Source: Ensifer canadensis
Lineage (GTDB): Bacteria > Pseudomonadota > Alphaproteobacteria > Rhizobiales > Rhizobiaceae
NCBI RefSeq assembly: GCF_017488845.2
Contig: NZ_CP083370.1
Span: 1,178,001-1,242,000 of the forward strand
DNA: 64,000 nt
Direction: 5' to 3'
Position numbers and translations under genes: made by a program. This document shows positions 35,139-45,285 of this stretch, in pieces; position 1 is the stretch's first letter; every line of letters begins with the position of its first letter. The notes beneath the pieces are model-generated. The model worked only from the letters and a program-made list of their open reading frames with translations, was not told where the DNA came from and did not search any database.

Positions 35139-36512
35139 ATGCCAGTAGAAATTCTCATGCCCGCCCTTTCCCCGACGATGGAGGAAGGCACGCTCTCGAA
35201 ATGGCTGAAGAACGAAGGCGACAAGGTCTCCTCCGGCGACGTCATCGCCGAGATCGAGACTGACAAGGCCACCATGGAAGTGGAAGCCGTCGATGAAGGC
35301 ACGATCGGCAAGCTGCTGATCGCCGCCGGCACCGAAGGCGTCAAGGTCAATACGCCGATCGCAGTCCTGCTGCAGGATGGCGAAGGCGCTGGCGATATCG
35401 CCGCACCGAAGGTGGATGCGCCCAAGGCTGCCACCGCCAGCGAAGCACCCGCAGCTTCGGCGCCGGCACCGGTTGCGGCCCAGCCGAAGGTCGAAGTTGC
35501 CGCCGATCCGGCAATCCCGGCCGGCACCGAAATGGTGACGATGACCGTGCGTGAAGCTCTGCGCGACGCCATGGCCGAGGAAATGCGCGCCAGCGACGAC
35601 GTCTTCGTCATGGGCGAAGAAGTCGCCGAATACCAGGGCGCCTACAAGATCACGCAAGGCCTGCTTCAGGAATTCGGCGCCCGTCGTGTCATCGACACGC
35701 CGATCACCGAACACGGCTTTGCCGGCGTCGGCGTTGGCGCTGCCATGACCGGCCTGCGCCCGATCGTCGAGTTCATGACCTTCAACTTCGCCATGCAGGC
35801 GATTGACCAGATCATCAACTCCGCCGCCAAGACGCTCTACATGTCCGGCGGCCAGATGGGCGCGCCGATCGTGTTCCGTGGCCCGAGCGGTGCTGCGGCC
35901 CGCGTAGCGGCGCAGCACTCGCAGTGCTATGCCGCCTGGTACAGCCACATTCCAGGTCTCAAGGTTGTCATGCCCTATACGGCAGCTGATGCGAAGGGCC
36001 TGCTGAAGGCGGCCATCCGCGATCCGAACCCGGTCATCTTCCTCGAAAACGAAATCCTCTACGGTCAGTCCTTCGAAGTGCCGAAGCTCGACGATTTCGT
36101 GCTGCCGATCGGCAAGGCCCGTATCCACAAGGTCGGCAAGGACGCAACCATCGTTTCCTTCGGTATCGGCATGACCTATGCGATCAAGGCGGTCGCCGAA
36201 CTGGAAGCGCAGGGCATCGACGTCGAGCTGATCGACCTTCGCACCATCCGTCCGATGGATCTGCCGACGGTGATCGAATCCGTCAGGAAGACCGGTCGTC
36301 TGGTGACAGTCGAAGAAGGCTATCCGCAGTCTTCCGTCGGTACCGAGATTGCGACCCGCGTCATGCAGCAGGCCTTCGACTATCTCGATGCCCCGATCCT
36401 GACGATCGCCGGCAAGGATGTGCCGATGCCTTACGCCGCGAACCTCGAGAAGCTCGCGCTTCCGAACGTCGCAGAGGTCGTCGATGCGGTGAAAGCCGTT
36501 TGCTACAAATAA
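35139..36512 (+). CDS. pdhB: Pyruvate dehydrogenase E1 component, beta subunit with lipoyl domain
   Basis: 457 aa from ATG 35139 with GGGGAGG upstream. Residues 1-80 are an extra lipoyl domain ([18 protein letters not shown]; lipoyl Lys in [10 protein letters not shown]), then an Ala/Pro linker (about 85-130), then the transketolase-like E1 beta core ([52 protein letters not shown]). E1 beta proteins in most bacteria lack the lipoyl domain; it is characteristic of alphaproteobacteria such as Sinorhizobium. The domain is nearly repeated in pdhC. Confidence 0.96.
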   Translation: MPVEILMPALSPTMEEGTLSKWLKNEGDKVSSGDVIAEIETDKATMEVEAVDEGTIGKLLIAAGTEGVKVNTPIAVLLQDGEGAGDIAAPKVDAPKAATASEAPAASAPAPVAAQPKVEVAADPAIPAGTEMVTMTVREALRDAMAEEMRASDDVFVMGEEVAEYQGAYKITQGLLQEFGARRVIDTPITEHGFAGVGVGAAMTGLRPIVEFMTFNFAMQAIDQIINSAAKTLYMSGGQMGAPIVFRGPSGAAARVAAQHSQCYAAWYSHIPGLKVVMPYTAADAKGLLKAAIRDPNPVIFLENEILYGQSFEVPKLDDFVLPIGKARIHKVGKDATIVSFGIGMTYAIKAVAELEAQGIDVELIDLRTIRPMDLPTVIESVRKTGRLVTVEEGYPQSSVGTEIATRVMQQAFDYLDAPILTIAGKDVPMPYAANLEKLALPNVAEVVDAVKAVCYK

Positions 36513-36527
36513 GGGGAGGGCCCTTCG

Positions 36528-37868
36528 ATGCCTATCAACATCACAATGCCTGCCCTCTCTCCGACGATGGAAGAAGGCAATCTGGCCAAGTGGCTGGTCA
36601 AGGAAGGCGATAAGGTCAAGTCCGGCGACGTGATCGCCGAGATCGAGACGGACAAGGCGACGATGGAAGTCGAGGCCGTCGATGAAGGCACCGTTGCCAA
36701 GATCGTCGTTCCCGCCGGCACCGAAGGCGTCAAGGTCAATGCGCTGATTGCGGTCCTTGCAGCCGACGGCGAAGATGTCGCCGCGGCCGCCAAGGGCGGC
36801 AACGGTGCAGCGGCACCGGTCGCGGCCGAAACGAAGGAAGCGCCCGCGCCGGCAGCGGCCAGCGCTCCGGCGCCCGCTGCAACTCAGCCGGTGGCGGCAG
36901 CGCCGCAGGCGGCCAAGACGGAATCCGGCAGTCGCGTGTTCTCGTCGCCGCTAGCGCGTCGTCTTGCCAAGGATGCCGGCATCGATCTCTCGGCGATCGC
37001 CGGCTCCGGCCCGCATGGCCGCGTGATCAAGAAGGACGTCGAGACTGCTGTTGCCGGTGGCGGCGCGAAGCCGGCCGCTGCACCAGCAGCAGGTGCTGCA
37101 GCTCCCGCTGCCGCGCCGCTTGCCAAGGGCATGTCGGAAGACGCCGTACTCAAACTGTTCGAGCCCGGCTCCTACGAGCTCGTGCCACATGACGGCATGC
37201 GCAAGACGATCGCCAAGCGGCTCGTCGAATCCAAGCAGACGATCCCGCACTTCTACGTCTCGCTCGATTGCGAACTGGATACGCTTCTGGCGCTCAGGGC
37301 CCAGCTCAATGCTGCCGCTCCGGAAAAGGACGGCAAGCCGGTCTACAAGCTCTCGGTCAACGACATGGTGATCAAGGCGCTGGCGCTGGCTCTGCGTGAC
37401 GTTCCGGATGCCAACGTGTCCTGGACCGACAGCAACATGGTCAAGCACAAGCATGCCGACGTCGGCGTCGCCGTGTCCATCCCGGGCGGCCTGATCACGC
37501 CGATCGTTCGCCAGGCGGAGCTGAAGAGCCTGTCTGCCATCTCCAACGAGATGAAGGACCTCGGCAAGCGCGCCAAGGACCGCAAGCTGAAGCCCGAGGA
37601 ATATCAGGGCGGCACGACGGCGGTCTCCAACATGGGCATGATGGGCGTCAAGGACTTCGCCGCCGTCGTCAACCCGCCGCACGCCACGATCCTTGCGGTC
37701 GGTGCGGGCGAGGAACGCGTCGTCGTCAAGAACAAGCAGATGGTCATCGCCACTGTGATGACGGTCACGCTTTCGACCGACCATCGTTGCGTCGATGGCG
37801 CGCTCGGCGCCGAACTGCTCGGAGCCTTCAAGCGCTACATCGAAAACCCGATGGGCATGCTGGTCTGA
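36528..37868 (+). CDS. pdhC: Dihydrolipoamide acetyltransferase (E2) of pyruvate dehydrogenase
   Basis: 446 aa. A single N-terminal lipoyl domain (Lys in [15 protein letters not shown]), an Ala/Pro-rich linker, the peripheral-subunit-binding domain ([20 protein letters not shown]...[14 protein letters not shown], about 137-175), a second Ala/Pro linker, and the acyltransferase core ending with [17 protein letters not shown] (catalytic His and Asp). It is the core of the complex and receives electrons back through Lpd. A hairpin follows the stop. Confidence 0.96.
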   Translation: MPINITMPALSPTMEEGNLAKWLVKEGDKVKSGDVIAEIETDKATMEVEAVDEGTVAKIVVPAGTEGVKVNALIAVLAADGEDVAAAAKGGNGAAAPVAAETKEAPAPAAASAPAPAATQPVAAAPQAAKTESGSRVFSSPLARRLAKDAGIDLSAIAGSGPHGRVIKKDVETAVAGGGAKPAAAPAAGAAAPAAAPLAKGMSEDAVLKLFEPGSYELVPHDGMRKTIAKRLVESKQTIPHFYVSLDCELDTLLALRAQLNAAAPEKDGKPVYKLSVNDMVIKALALALRDVPDANVSWTDSNMVKHKHADVGVAVSIPGGLITPIVRQAELKSLSAISNEMKDLGKRAKDRKLKPEEYQGGTTAVSNMGMMGVKDFAAVVNPPHATILAVGAGEERVVVKNKQMVIATVMTVTLSTDHRCVDGALGAELLGAFKRYIENPMGMLV

Positions 37869-37877
37869 TGTGGACAA

Positions 37878-37899
37878 GGACCGGCCCTCGGGCCGGTCC
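37878..37899 (+). terminator. Hairpin after pdhC
   Basis: GGACCGGCCC (37878-37887) and GGGCCGGTCC (37890-37899) form a near-perfect stem. There is no T-run, so it may attenuate or protect pdhABC mRNA rather than terminate fully before the esterase gene. Confidence 0.5.
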
Positions 37900-37935
37900 G
37901 TTCCTTGATCGCAACGCCGAAGGCGGGCCCGGACG

Positions 37936-38577
37936 ATGAAAACACTTCTCTGCTACGGTGACAGTCTGACATGGGGCTATGACGCGTCCGGCCCGGGCCG
38001 TCATGCACTCGCAGACCGTTGGCCGAACGTGCTGCAGAAGGCGCTCGGGCCGGACGTTCATGTTGTTGCCGAAGGGTTGAATGGACGCACGACCGCCTAT
38101 GACGATCACCTCGCCGATTGCGACCGCAACGGCGCGCGGATGCTGCCTACCGTCCTTCACAGTCATGCGCCGCTCGATCTGATGGTCATTCTGCTCGGCT
38201 CCAACGATATGAAGCCGATCATTCACGGCACGGCTTTCGGCGCGGTCAAGGGTATCGAGCGCCTGGTCAATCTCGTGCGTCGTCACGATTGGCCGGTCGA
38301 AACGGCGGAAGGCCCCGAAATCCTGATCGTTTCGCCGCCGCAGCTTTGCGAGACGGCAAACAGTGCGTTCGCGGCGATGTTCGCCGACGGCATCGAGCAG
38401 TCGGCGATGCTGGCGCCGCTCTACCGCGACCTTGCAGACGAACTCGATTGCGGGTTCTTCGATGCGGGATCGGTTGCAAGGACAACGCCGCTCGATGGCG
38501 TGCATCTGGACGCTGAAAACACCCACGCGATCGGCCGGGGCCTCGAGCCGGTCGTCCGGATGATGCTCGGTGTCTGA
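37936..38577 (+). CDS. SGNH/GDSL hydrolase, arylesterase-like
   Basis: 213 aa. Block I is LLCYGDSLTWGYD (nucleophile Ser10), block II has AEGLNGRTT (oxyanion Gly), block III LGSNDMK (Asn), and block V DGVHLDAENTHAIG (catalytic Asp and His). This is the arylesterase/acyl-thioesterase I subtype for which a Sinorhizobium enzyme encoded at the pdh locus is known. No signal peptide, so cytoplasmic. The natural ester is unknown. It sits between pdhC and lpd and overlaps the next gene's frame. Confidence 0.88.
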   Translation: MKTLLCYGDSLTWGYDASGPGRHALADRWPNVLQKALGPDVHVVAEGLNGRTTAYDDHLADCDRNGARMLPTVLHSHAPLDLMVILLGSNDMKPIIHGTAFGAVKGIERLVNLVRRHDWPVETAEGPEILIVSPPQLCETANSAFAAMFADGIEQSAMLAPLYRDLADELDCGFFDAGSVARTTPLDGVHLDAENTHAIGRGLEPVVRMMLGV

Positions 38578-38578
38578 G

Positions 38579-39160
38579 ATGACGGACGACGTCACCATCA
38601 GACCGGCGGAACGAAACGAGGCGGCAGAACTCGCCGTTCTCGTCGACATCGCCTCGCAAGGCTTTGCCGCCTGGCTCTGGTCTGGCGCGGTTCTTGGCGG
38701 GGCGACCGATACGGCTTTCGAGCGCGGGCGCAACAAGCTGCGCGAGGATGTCGGCCCTGGAAACTGGCGGGATGCGGTCGTTGCCGACCTCGATGATGAA
38801 ATCGCGGGGGTATCGATCGGCTACGGTATCGACGCTTCGGTGGCGGAAATCGAAGCGAAGCATGCTGTGCTCGAACCCCTGCTGGCGCTGCAGCGGCCTG
38901 TGGTCGGCCACTGGTTCATCGATAGCCTCGGCGTTTACCGCCATCGGCGCGGCCGCGGCATCGGACGCAGACTGCTTGCACATGAAATTGCACGCGCCGG
39001 CTCGGCGCCGGTGAGCCTGATCACCGAAAGCCACAATGACAGGGCGCAGGCACTCTACAGGGCAAACGGCTTCGAGGAGGCGGCTCGGACCGAGGCCGTG
39101 CCGCTCTTCGAAGGTAGCAGAAAACACGACTGGGTGCTCTTCACCCGCAAGGTCGCTTGA
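38579..39160 (+). CDS. GNAT family N-acetyltransferase
   Basis: 193 aa from ATG 38579, the base after the esterase stop region; a GTG at 38570 would overlap it. The CoA-binding motif is VYRHRRGRGIGRRLLAHEIA (about 121-140) and the C-terminal NDRAQALYRANGFEEAARTE completes the fold. Function unknown. Placed with the esterase inside the pdhC-lpd interval, it is probably co-transcribed with lpdA. Confidence 0.82.
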   Translation: MTDDVTIRPAERNEAAELAVLVDIASQGFAAWLWSGAVLGGATDTAFERGRNKLREDVGPGNWRDAVVADLDDEIAGVSIGYGIDASVAEIEAKHAVLEPLLALQRPVVGHWFIDSLGVYRHRRGRGIGRRLLAHEIARAGSAPVSLITESHNDRAQALYRANGFEEAARTEAVPLFEGSRKHDWVLFTRKVA

Positions 39161-39178
39161 GACAAAGGCAGGAAACAC

Positions 39179-40624
39179 ATGGCTGAGAATTACGACGTCA
39201 TCGTCATCGGTTCGGGTCCGGGAGGCTATATCGCCGCTATTCGTGCGGCGCAGTTGGGCCTCAAGACTGCGGTCGTCGAGCGCGAGCATTTGGCTGGCAT
39301 CTGCTCCAACTGGGGCTGCATTCCGACCAAGGCGCTGCTTCGCTCGGCCGAAGTGCTGCACTATGCCCAGCATCCGGGCAGCTACGGCATCAAGATCGAA
39401 GGTGCGGTGACGCCCGATCTGAAGGCGATCGTTGCCCGCTCGCGCGGCATTGCCGAGCGCATGAACGGCGGCGTCGGCTTCCTCATGAAGAAGAACAAGG
39501 TTGACGTCATCTGGGGCGAGGCCAAGCTGACCAAGCCCGGCGAGATCGTCGTCGGCAAGACGACGAAGGCGATCGTTCAGCCGCAGGCGCCGCTGCCGAA
39601 GAACACCAAGGGCGAGGGCACCTATACTGCCAAGCACATCATCATCGCCACCGGCGCCCGCCCGCGGGCCCTGCCGGGCATCGAGCCCGATGGTAAGCTG
39701 GTCTGGACCTATTTCGAGGCGATGAAGCCGGAGGAAATGCCGAAGTCGCTGCTTGTCATGGGCTCGGGCGCGATCGGCATCGAATTCGCTTCGTTCTACC
39801 GCACCATGGGTGTCGACGTGACCGTGGTCGAGGTCATGCCGACCGTGATGCCGGTCGAAGACGCCGAGATCTCCGCCATCGCCAAGAAGCAGTTCGAAAA
39901 GCAGGGCATGAAGATCCACCTTGAGGCCAAGGTGACGAAGGTCGATAAGGGCGCGAACTCGGTCACCGCCCATGTCGAGATGAAGGACGGCAAGGTCGAA
40001 AAGATCACCGCCGACCGGATGATCTCCGCCGTCGGCGTTCAGGGCAATATCGAGAACCTTGGTCTCGAAACGCTTGGTATCAAGACCGACCGCAGCTGCA
40101 TCGTCATCGATGGCTACGGCAGGACCAATGTTCCCGGCGTCTACGCGATCGGCGACGTTGCCGGCCCGCCGATGCTCGCCCACAAGGCCGAGCACGAGGC
40201 CGTCATCTGCGTGGAGAAGATCGCAGGCTTGCCGAATGTCCACCCGATGGACAAGCTGAAGATCCCGGGCTGCACCTATTGCCACCCGCAGGTCGCCTCG
40301 GTCGGTCTCACCGAAGCCAAGGCAAAGGCCGAGGGCCGCGATATCCGCGTCGGTCGCTTTCCCTTCGTCGCCAACGGCAAGGCGATTGCCCTTGGCGAAG
40401 ATCAGGGCATGGTCAAGACCATCTTTGACAAGAAGACCGGCGAGTTGCTGGGCGCGCACATGGTCGGCGCCGAGGTGACCGAACTCATCCAGGGTTTCGT
40501 CGTCGCGATGAACCTGGAGACGACAGAAGAAGACCTGATGCACACGATCTTCCCGCATCCGACGATTTCGGAGACGATGAAGGAAAGCGTGCTCGATGCC
40601 TATGGGCGTGCGCTGAACGCCTGA
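39179..40624 (+). CDS. lpdA: Dihydrolipoamide dehydrogenase (E3)
   Basis: 481 aa. FAD motif VIVIGSGPGGYIAAIRAAQLG, the redox-active disulfide in GICSNWGCIPTKAL, the NAD motif LLVMGSGAIGIEFASFYRTMG, and the C-terminal HPTISE with the catalytic His. It reoxidises dihydrolipoyl groups of the PDH complex. By position it is the pyruvate dehydrogenase-specific E3; a 2-oxoglutarate dehydrogenase-linked copy would be expected elsewhere. AGGAAA precedes the ATG. Confidence 0.96.
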   Translation: MAENYDVIVIGSGPGGYIAAIRAAQLGLKTAVVEREHLAGICSNWGCIPTKALLRSAEVLHYAQHPGSYGIKIEGAVTPDLKAIVARSRGIAERMNGGVGFLMKKNKVDVIWGEAKLTKPGEIVVGKTTKAIVQPQAPLPKNTKGEGTYTAKHIIIATGARPRALPGIEPDGKLVWTYFEAMKPEEMPKSLLVMGSGAIGIEFASFYRTMGVDVTVVEVMPTVMPVEDAEISAIAKKQFEKQGMKIHLEAKVTKVDKGANSVTAHVEMKDGKVEKITADRMISAVGVQGNIENLGLETLGIKTDRSCIVIDGYGRTNVPGVYAIGDVAGPPMLAHKAEHEAVICVEKIAGLPNVHPMDKLKIPGCTYCHPQVASVGLTEAKAKAEGRDIRVGRFPFVANGKAIALGEDQGMVKTIFDKKTGELLGAHMVGAEVTELIQGFVVAMNLETTEEDLMHTIFPHPTISETMKESVLDAYGRALNA

Positions 40625-40702
40625 TGGACCGGCCGTCGCCGGAACTTTTGGCGCGATCCCGCATTGATGACGCGACCTTGTCCTCAATGCACGGAGATCA
40701 CC

Positions 40703-40954
40703 ATGGCTGTAAACGGCGTCGGCATCCTGGCTGCGATCATCATCGGCGGTTTTGCCGGATGGCTTGCGGAGAAGTTCATGAACAGCGATGTCGGGCTGTT
40801 CATGAACATAGCGCTCGGCATCATCGGCGCGGTGGTGTCGAATATCATTCTGGCAGCCTTCGGCATGGCTTTTTCCGGCTGGCTTGCCTATCTGGTCTTC
40901 GGCTTTATCGGCGCCTGCCTGCTGATTGCCGTCGGCCGCGCTGTCAAACGATAG
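40703..40954 (+). CDS. GlsB/YeaQ/YmgE family small membrane protein
   Basis: 83 aa from ATG 40703, with CGGAGA upstream. Three hydrophobic segments with glycine-rich helices: GILAAIIIGGFAGWLAEKFM, GLFMNIALGIIGAVVSNIIL and GWLAYLVFGFIGACLLIAVG. The GxxxGxLA and GIIGAxV patterns define the transglycosylase-associated family, whose members are stress-induced in enterobacteria but lack known activity. Located between lpdA and lipA. Confidence 0.85.
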   Translation: MAVNGVGILAAIIIGGFAGWLAEKFMNSDVGLFMNIALGIIGAVVSNIILAAFGMAFSGWLAYLVFGFIGACLLIAVGRAVKR

Positions 40955-40989
40955 CCTGCGACGCTTCCTGCGTCAGCGATCGGGCTATC
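40950..40989 (+). terminator. Compound hairpin after the YeaQ-like gene
   Basis: Outer stem GATAGCC (40950-40956) with GGCTATC (40983-40989); inner stem GACGC (40960-40964) with GCGTC (40970-40974). It overlaps the stop codon and separates the gene from the lipA promoter. No strong T-run. Confidence 0.5.
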
Positions 40990-41002
40990 CAGAAAAAGGT
41001 GG

Positions 41003-41031
41003 CCTGACATTTCTCGTCGAGCCATCTATAT
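41003..41031 (+). promoter_or_regulatory. Candidate housekeeping sigma promoter of lipA
   Basis: CCTGAC (41003-41008), 17-bp spacer, CTATAT (41026-41031). This differs by one base from the rhizobial sigma-70 consensus CTTGAC-N17-CTATAT. Transcription would start near 41038, about 50 nt before lipA. Confidence 0.7.
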
Positions 41032-41088
41032 AGATCGAAAAAGGGTCTGCCGGCACCAAGCCGCAGCCGCCGCGACGAGGAAGACAGT

Positions 41089-42060
41089 ATGGTAACGGTA
41101 TTCGATGCCGTCTCTGAAGGGGCGCAACGCGTCCGCCATCCGGAAAAGGCCCACAAGCCCGATACCGAAATGCTGCGCAAGCCGGAATGGATCCGCGTCA
41201 AGGCGCCGACCTCCAAGGGCTATCAGGAGACGCGCGAGCTGGTGCGTTCGCACAATCTCGTCACGGTCTGTGAAGAAGCCGGCTGCCCCAACATCGGCGA
41301 GTGCTGGGACAAGAAGCACGCCACCTTCATGATCATGGGCGAGATCTGTACCCGCGCCTGCGCTTTCTGCAATGTCTCGACCGGCAAGCCGAATGCGCTC
41401 GACATGGCCGAACCCGAGAACGTCGCCAAGGCCGTCAAGCAGATGGGCCTCTCCCACGTCGTCATTACCTCCGTCGACCGCGACGACCTGGCCGACGGTG
41501 GCGCCGAACATTTCGAGAAGGTGATCTGGGCGATCCGCGCCGCTTCGCCGCAGACCACCATCGAAATCCTGACGCCCGACTTCCTGAAGAAGCCTGGCGC
41601 ACTGGAGCGCGTCGTCGCCGCCAAGCCTGATGTGTTCAACCACAACATGGAAACCGTACCGGGCAACTATCTCACCGTCCGTCCGGGCGCCCGATACTTC
41701 CACTCCATCCGCTTGCTTCAGCGCGTCAAGGAGCTCGATCCAACGATGTTCACCAAGTCCGGCATCATGGTCGGCCTCGGCGAAGAGCGCAACGAAGTGC
41801 TGCAGCTGATGGACGACCTGCGCACCGCCGACGTCGATTTCATGACCATCGGCCAATACCTGCAGCCGACCCGCAAGCACCACAAGGTCGAGAAGTTCGT
41901 CACCCCGGAGGAATTCAAGTCCTACGAGACGGTCGCCTATACCAAGGGCTTCCTCATGGTCGCCTCGAGCCCGCTGACCCGCTCGTCGCACCATGCCGGC
42001 GACGACTTCGCCCGCCTGCGGGCAGCGCGCGAAAAGAAGTTGGTGGCTGCTGCCGGGTAG
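41089..42060 (+). CDS. lipA: Lipoyl synthase
   Basis: 323 aa radical-SAM enzyme that inserts two sulfurs into protein-bound octanoyl groups. The auxiliary cluster cysteines are in [14 protein letters not shown] (C-x4-C-x5-C) and the radical-SAM cluster in [10 protein letters not shown] (C-x3-C-x2-C); a conserved C-terminal RSSHHA supplies the usual Ser ligand region. It matures the lipoyl domains of PdhB, PdhC and other complexes, explaining its place beside the pdh locus. It has its own promoter and terminator. Confidence 0.97.
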   Translation: MVTVFDAVSEGAQRVRHPEKAHKPDTEMLRKPEWIRVKAPTSKGYQETRELVRSHNLVTVCEEAGCPNIGECWDKKHATFMIMGEICTRACAFCNVSTGKPNALDMAEPENVAKAVKQMGLSHVVITSVDRDDLADGGAEHFEKVIWAIRAASPQTTIEILTPDFLKKPGALERVVAAKPDVFNHNMETVPGNYLTVRPGARYFHSIRLLQRVKELDPTMFTKSGIMVGLGEERNEVLQLMDDLRTADVDFMTIGQYLQPTRKHHKVEKFVTPEEFKSYETVAYTKGFLMVASSPLTRSSHHAGDDFARLRAAREKKLVAAAG

Positions 42061-42085
42061 AACCGAGGCACTTCGAAACAACAGG

Positions 42086-42117
42086 AACTCCGGCCCCAGT
42101 GCCGGAGTTTTCGTTTG
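42086..42117 (+). terminator. Rho-independent terminator after lipA
   Basis: AACTCCGGC (42086-42094) pairs with GCCGGAGTT (42101-42109), then TTCGTTT. The rest of the gap to 42376 shows only a weak candidate promoter, CTTGAT (42211-42216) N17 GATATT. Confidence 0.85.
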
Positions 42118-42376
42118 ACGGTTACTCATCTCGGGCGATGTGCATAATTTCCCGATTGCGCGCGAAACTTGCGAATTTTTGGCCGATCGCGTATCGGCTG
42201 TTCTCTCTTCCTTGATTGGAATGCTGATGGTTCGATATTTGTCGAACCAAGACGCCGCTTTTCTTTTGAAGAGCCTATGCCGGGTGCCGATCATCTGATC
42301 GATCGTCAGGTTTCGATCGTGACAACGATGATTTTCCAACCGACCCTAGACCGGGATTGTTTGGCGGAGTTTGTCG

Positions 42377-42967
42377 ATGGATCAGCCAGTAGCGCCTGGG
42401 AACGTGAACGACGTCGACGATGCCGTTGCTGCCGGTCATATCCGCAATGCCAGGCGTATCCTCGTGGTCGGATGCTCCGGTGGTGGCAAGTCGACGCTTT
42501 CGCAGAAGCTGGCTCGGCATTTCGACCTTACCTACATCTCCATTGATCGCGATATTCTGTGGTTGCCTGGCTGGGTCCAACGCGATCGGGCCGAACAGCG
42601 CCGACGCATCGTCGAGAGGATCGCCGACGATCGCTGGATCATGGATGGCACCAATCCTTCGACCTTCGATGTCCGCGTGCCGAGAAGCGATATCGTGGTC
42701 TGGGTGCGGATGCCGCGGCTTCTCTGTGTCTGGGGCGTCGTCACCCGCTGGCTGAAATATCTCGGCCGCGCCCGCCCGGAAATGGCGCCGGGCTGCATCG
42801 AGAAGGTCGATTGGCAGTTCCTCGAATTCATCTGGACCTTCGAGGACAAATTCTCGCCGCGTATCGTCGCAGGCCTTGCCCAGCACGGCCCGCATGTGCC
42901 GGTTCTGCAGTTGAAATCGCGGCGCCAGATGCAGAGGCTCCTTGATCTTCTCGGCGTGCCCGCTTAA
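42377..42967 (+). CDS. P-loop nucleotide kinase-like protein (adenylate kinase/FlaR type)
   Basis: 196 aa from ATG 42377. Walker A is VVGCSGGGKSTLSQKLAR (about residues 31-48), and DRWIMDGTNPSTFDVRV with SDIVVWVRMPRLL gives the Walker B and nucleobase region, as in AAA/topology-modulation FlaR-type kinases. The N-terminal 25 residues are acidic and probably disordered. The phosphate acceptor is unknown. It lies nine bases before the Coq10-like gene, with which it likely shares a transcript. Confidence 0.8.
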   Translation: MDQPVAPGNVNDVDDAVAAGHIRNARRILVVGCSGGGKSTLSQKLARHFDLTYISIDRDILWLPGWVQRDRAEQRRRIVERIADDRWIMDGTNPSTFDVRVPRSDIVVWVRMPRLLCVWGVVTRWLKYLGRARPEMAPGCIEKVDWQFLEFIWTFEDKFSPRIVAGLAQHGPHVPVLQLKSRRQMQRLLDLLGVPA

Positions 42968-42976
42968 CTCCCTTCT

Positions 42977-43426
42977 ATGCCGCACTTTGAAACAAACCAT
43001 GTCGTCAAGCACACGGCCGACCAGATGTTCGATCTCGTCGCTGATGTCGAACACTATCCGGAATTCCTGCCGCTCTGTGAGGCGCTGACCGTGCGCTCAC
43101 GCAAGGAAAGGGATGGCAAAATCCTGCTGCTGGCTGACATGACCGTCGGCTACAAGGCGATCCGCGAGACCTTTACGACGCAGGTGCTGCTCAACAAGGC
43201 CGAGCGCCAGATCGAGGTCAAATATATCGACGGTCCGTTCAAATATCTCGACAATCGCTGGCGCTTCGAGCCAGCGGGTGAGGGGCAGTCGATCGTGCAT
43301 TTCTACATCGACTATGAGTTCAAGAGCCGCATTCTCGGCGCCTTGATGGGCTCGATGTTCGACCGTGCCTTCCGCATGTTCTCCGACGCCTTCGAGAAGC
43401 GCGCCGACAAGATCTACGCCGTCTGA
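42977..43426 (+). CDS. Coq10/RatA-type START domain protein
   Basis: 149 aa. PHFETNHVVKHTADQMFDLV, DVEHYPEFLPLCEALTV and HFYIDYEFKSRILGALMGSMF are the polyketide-cyclase/START pattern of the ubiquinone-binding Coq10 proteins; in enterobacteria the same family includes RatA. In alphaproteobacteria a quinone-binding role is the more likely one. Its last codons converge with the cinA-like gene (13-bp tail overlap). Confidence 0.87.
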   Translation: MPHFETNHVVKHTADQMFDLVADVEHYPEFLPLCEALTVRSRKERDGKILLLADMTVGYKAIRETFTTQVLLNKAERQIEVKYIDGPFKYLDNRWRFEPAGEGQSIVHFYIDYEFKSRILGALMGSMFDRAFRMFSDAFEKRADKIYAV

Positions 43427-43914
43427 GCGACCTCGGTCAGCATCTCGAGCGCCGTTCGGATGGTTGCCAACCGCACGGCGTCGCGGCCGATATCGCCGTA
43501 GCGCATATCGCGGTGGAGGGCTGCGCCGTTGCGGCCGGTTGCTGACAGATGGACCAGGCCAACAGGCTTTTCCATCGATCCGCCGCCCGGGCCGGCAATG
43601 CCGGTCACGGCAACGGCAAAGTCTGCCTCGGAGCGCGCAACCGCGCCGCGCGCCATTTCGATGGCGGTCTGCCTTGAAACTGCGCCGTGCGCTGCGAGCG
43701 TTGCCGGATCGACACCGAGCATCTGGATCTTGGCGTCGTTGGAGTAGGTGACGAAACCGCGGTCGACGACGGCGGATGATCCGGAAATTTCCGTCAGTGC
43801 CCCGGCAATCAGGCCTCCCGTGCAGGATTCGGCGGTTGCCACCTTGAGACCGCGCGCGGTGAAATCGGCAATGATTTTGCCGGCCGTCGCCTGAATGTCA
43901 TTCGGCCACATCAT
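43414..43914 (-). CDS. CinA C-terminal domain amidase (nicotinamide-nucleotide amidase, PncC type)
   Basis: 166 aa from ATG 43914, with an excellent GGAGG upstream; a tandem ATG at 43911 is possible. [20 protein letters not shown] (nucleophile Ser), [18 protein letters not shown] and [18 protein letters not shown] are the CinA-C core. It hydrolyses nicotinamide mononucleotide to nicotinate mononucleotide in NAD recycling. Only the amidase domain is present, no MoaB-like N-terminal half. It overlaps the ispDF 3' end by 17 bases. Confidence 0.9.
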   Translation of the reverse strand: MMWPNDIQATAGKIIADFTARGLKVATAESCTGGLIAGALTEISGSSAVVDRGFVTYSNDAKIQMLGVDPATLAAHGAVSRQTAIEMARGAVARSEADFAVAVTGIAGPGGGSMEKPVGLVHLSATGRNGAALHRDMRYGDIGRDAVRLATIRTALEMLTEVAQTA

Positions 43915-45121
43915 GGGCTCCCCCTCCGGTGTAGACAACGGTTGCGGTCGCGATTGCGGCGATACCCTCGTCGCGGCCGATGAAACCGAGCCGCTCGTTC
44001 GTCGTCGCCTTGACCGAGCAGCGGTCAAGATCGATGCCGAGCATGTCGGCAAGGTTCTCCCGCATCGCCTGGCGATGCGGCCCGACTTTCGGGGCCTCGG
44101 CAATCAGCGAAATATCGGCATTGGTGATCGTGCCGCCGCGCTGACGCACAATGTTTGCCGCATGTTCGAGGAAGATGCGCGATGCGGCACCCTTCCACTG
44201 CGGGTCGGACGGCGGGAAGTGATCGCCAATATCACCGGCACCGCAGGTAGCAAGCAGCGCATCTGTGAGCGCGTGCAAGGCAACGTCGGCATCGGAATGG
44301 CCGGAGAGCTTCTTGGTGTGCGGAATAAGGACGCCACAAAGCGTAACGCCATCACCTTCGACCAGCTGGTGTACGTCATAGCCATTGCCGGTGCGAACGT
44401 CCGGAATCAGATGTCGCTTGAGTTTTTCGTCGGCCATGGCGATGTCCCTTTTCAGTGTGAGCTTGACGTTGTCGACCGTGCCTTCGACGAGGGTAACAGG
44501 GATCCCCGCCCATTCGGCGATTGACGCGTCGTCGGTGAAATCTGTGCGGCCGCTTGTCGCTGCGGCTCGGTGGGCGTCGAGGATGGTCTTGAGGTCGAAG
44601 GTCTGCGGTGTCTGTGCCGCATGAAGGTGATTGCGCGGAACGGTTTCGGTCACCATGCCGGCGGCATCGGCGCGCTTGAGCGTATCGGAAACGGCAAGCG
44701 CCGGCAGCACGGCACGCGCTCCCCTTGTCAGCGCATCGGCACAGCGCGACAGCAGGGCGTGGTCGGCAAAGGGGCGCACGGCGTCGTGAATCATCACGTT
44801 GCGTGAGCCGGTTGCCGCTACGGCTTCAAGGCCTGCGAGAACCGATTGCTGTCGCGTTGCGCCGCCGTGGACCACGATCAACTCGCGCGCCAGCGATCGC
44901 CTGCGTGCCGCTGCCAGCAGATCCTCGTCATCGGGGTGGATGACAACCACGATCGGGCCGGTCCCCGGCCATGTCGCGAAAGTGTCAAGCGTATGGGCGA
45001 TAACGGGCTTGTCGCCGATGGTGCGGTACTGCTTCGGCCCTTCGGCCGACTGTCCCGCGCGCTCGCCGCGCCCTGCTGCAACAATCACGACGCCGCAGGA
45101 AAGCTGTTCTTCAGGCTGCAT
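43898..45121 (-). CDS. ispDF: Bifunctional IspD/IspF isoprenoid enzyme
   Basis: 407 aa from ATG 45121 ([19 protein letters not shown]). The N-terminal IspD half (2-C-methyl-D-erythritol 4-phosphate cytidylyltransferase) has AAGRGERAG...[13 protein letters not shown] and HDAVRPF. The C-terminal IspF half (MECDP synthase) has [13 protein letters not shown] (zinc Asp/His), [19 protein letters not shown] and [14 protein letters not shown]. Fusion of the two steps is usual in Rhizobiales. Pathway: non-mevalonate isoprenoid synthesis. Confidence 0.96.
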   Translation of the reverse strand: MQPEEQLSCGVVIVAAGRGERAGQSAEGPKQYRTIGDKPVIAHTLDTFATWPGTGPIVVVIHPDDEDLLAAARRRSLARELIVVHGGATRQQSVLAGLEAVAATGSRNVMIHDAVRPFADHALLSRCADALTRGARAVLPALAVSDTLKRADAAGMVTETVPRNHLHAAQTPQTFDLKTILDAHRAAATSGRTDFTDDASIAEWAGIPVTLVEGTVDNVKLTLKRDIAMADEKLKRHLIPDVRTGNGYDVHQLVEGDGVTLCGVLIPHTKKLSGHSDADVALHALTDALLATCGAGDIGDHFPPSDPQWKGAASRIFLEHAANIVRQRGGTITNADISLIAEAPKVGPHRQAMRENLADMLGIDLDRCSVKATTNERLGFIGRDEGIAAIATATVVYTGGGAHDVAE

Positions 45122-45285
45122 CTTCTGTATGTGGTCCCGGATTTCGCCAATCTTCGCCGTGATGTACCGCGAAGGTCCGTGCTTTGCCAGCCGAGCAGGG
45201 AAATTTGCCCGACGCATCGAAATCGCTTGGCAAGCCAAAGAACAATGTCTAAAAATAGTGCAAGAACAACATGTGCCTGAAAGAT

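Noticed and set aside
38267..40687. 806-codon minus-strand frame opposite lpdA and neighbours
   Set aside because: An antisense shadow typical of high-GC genes; composition is implausible and four real plus-strand genes cover it.
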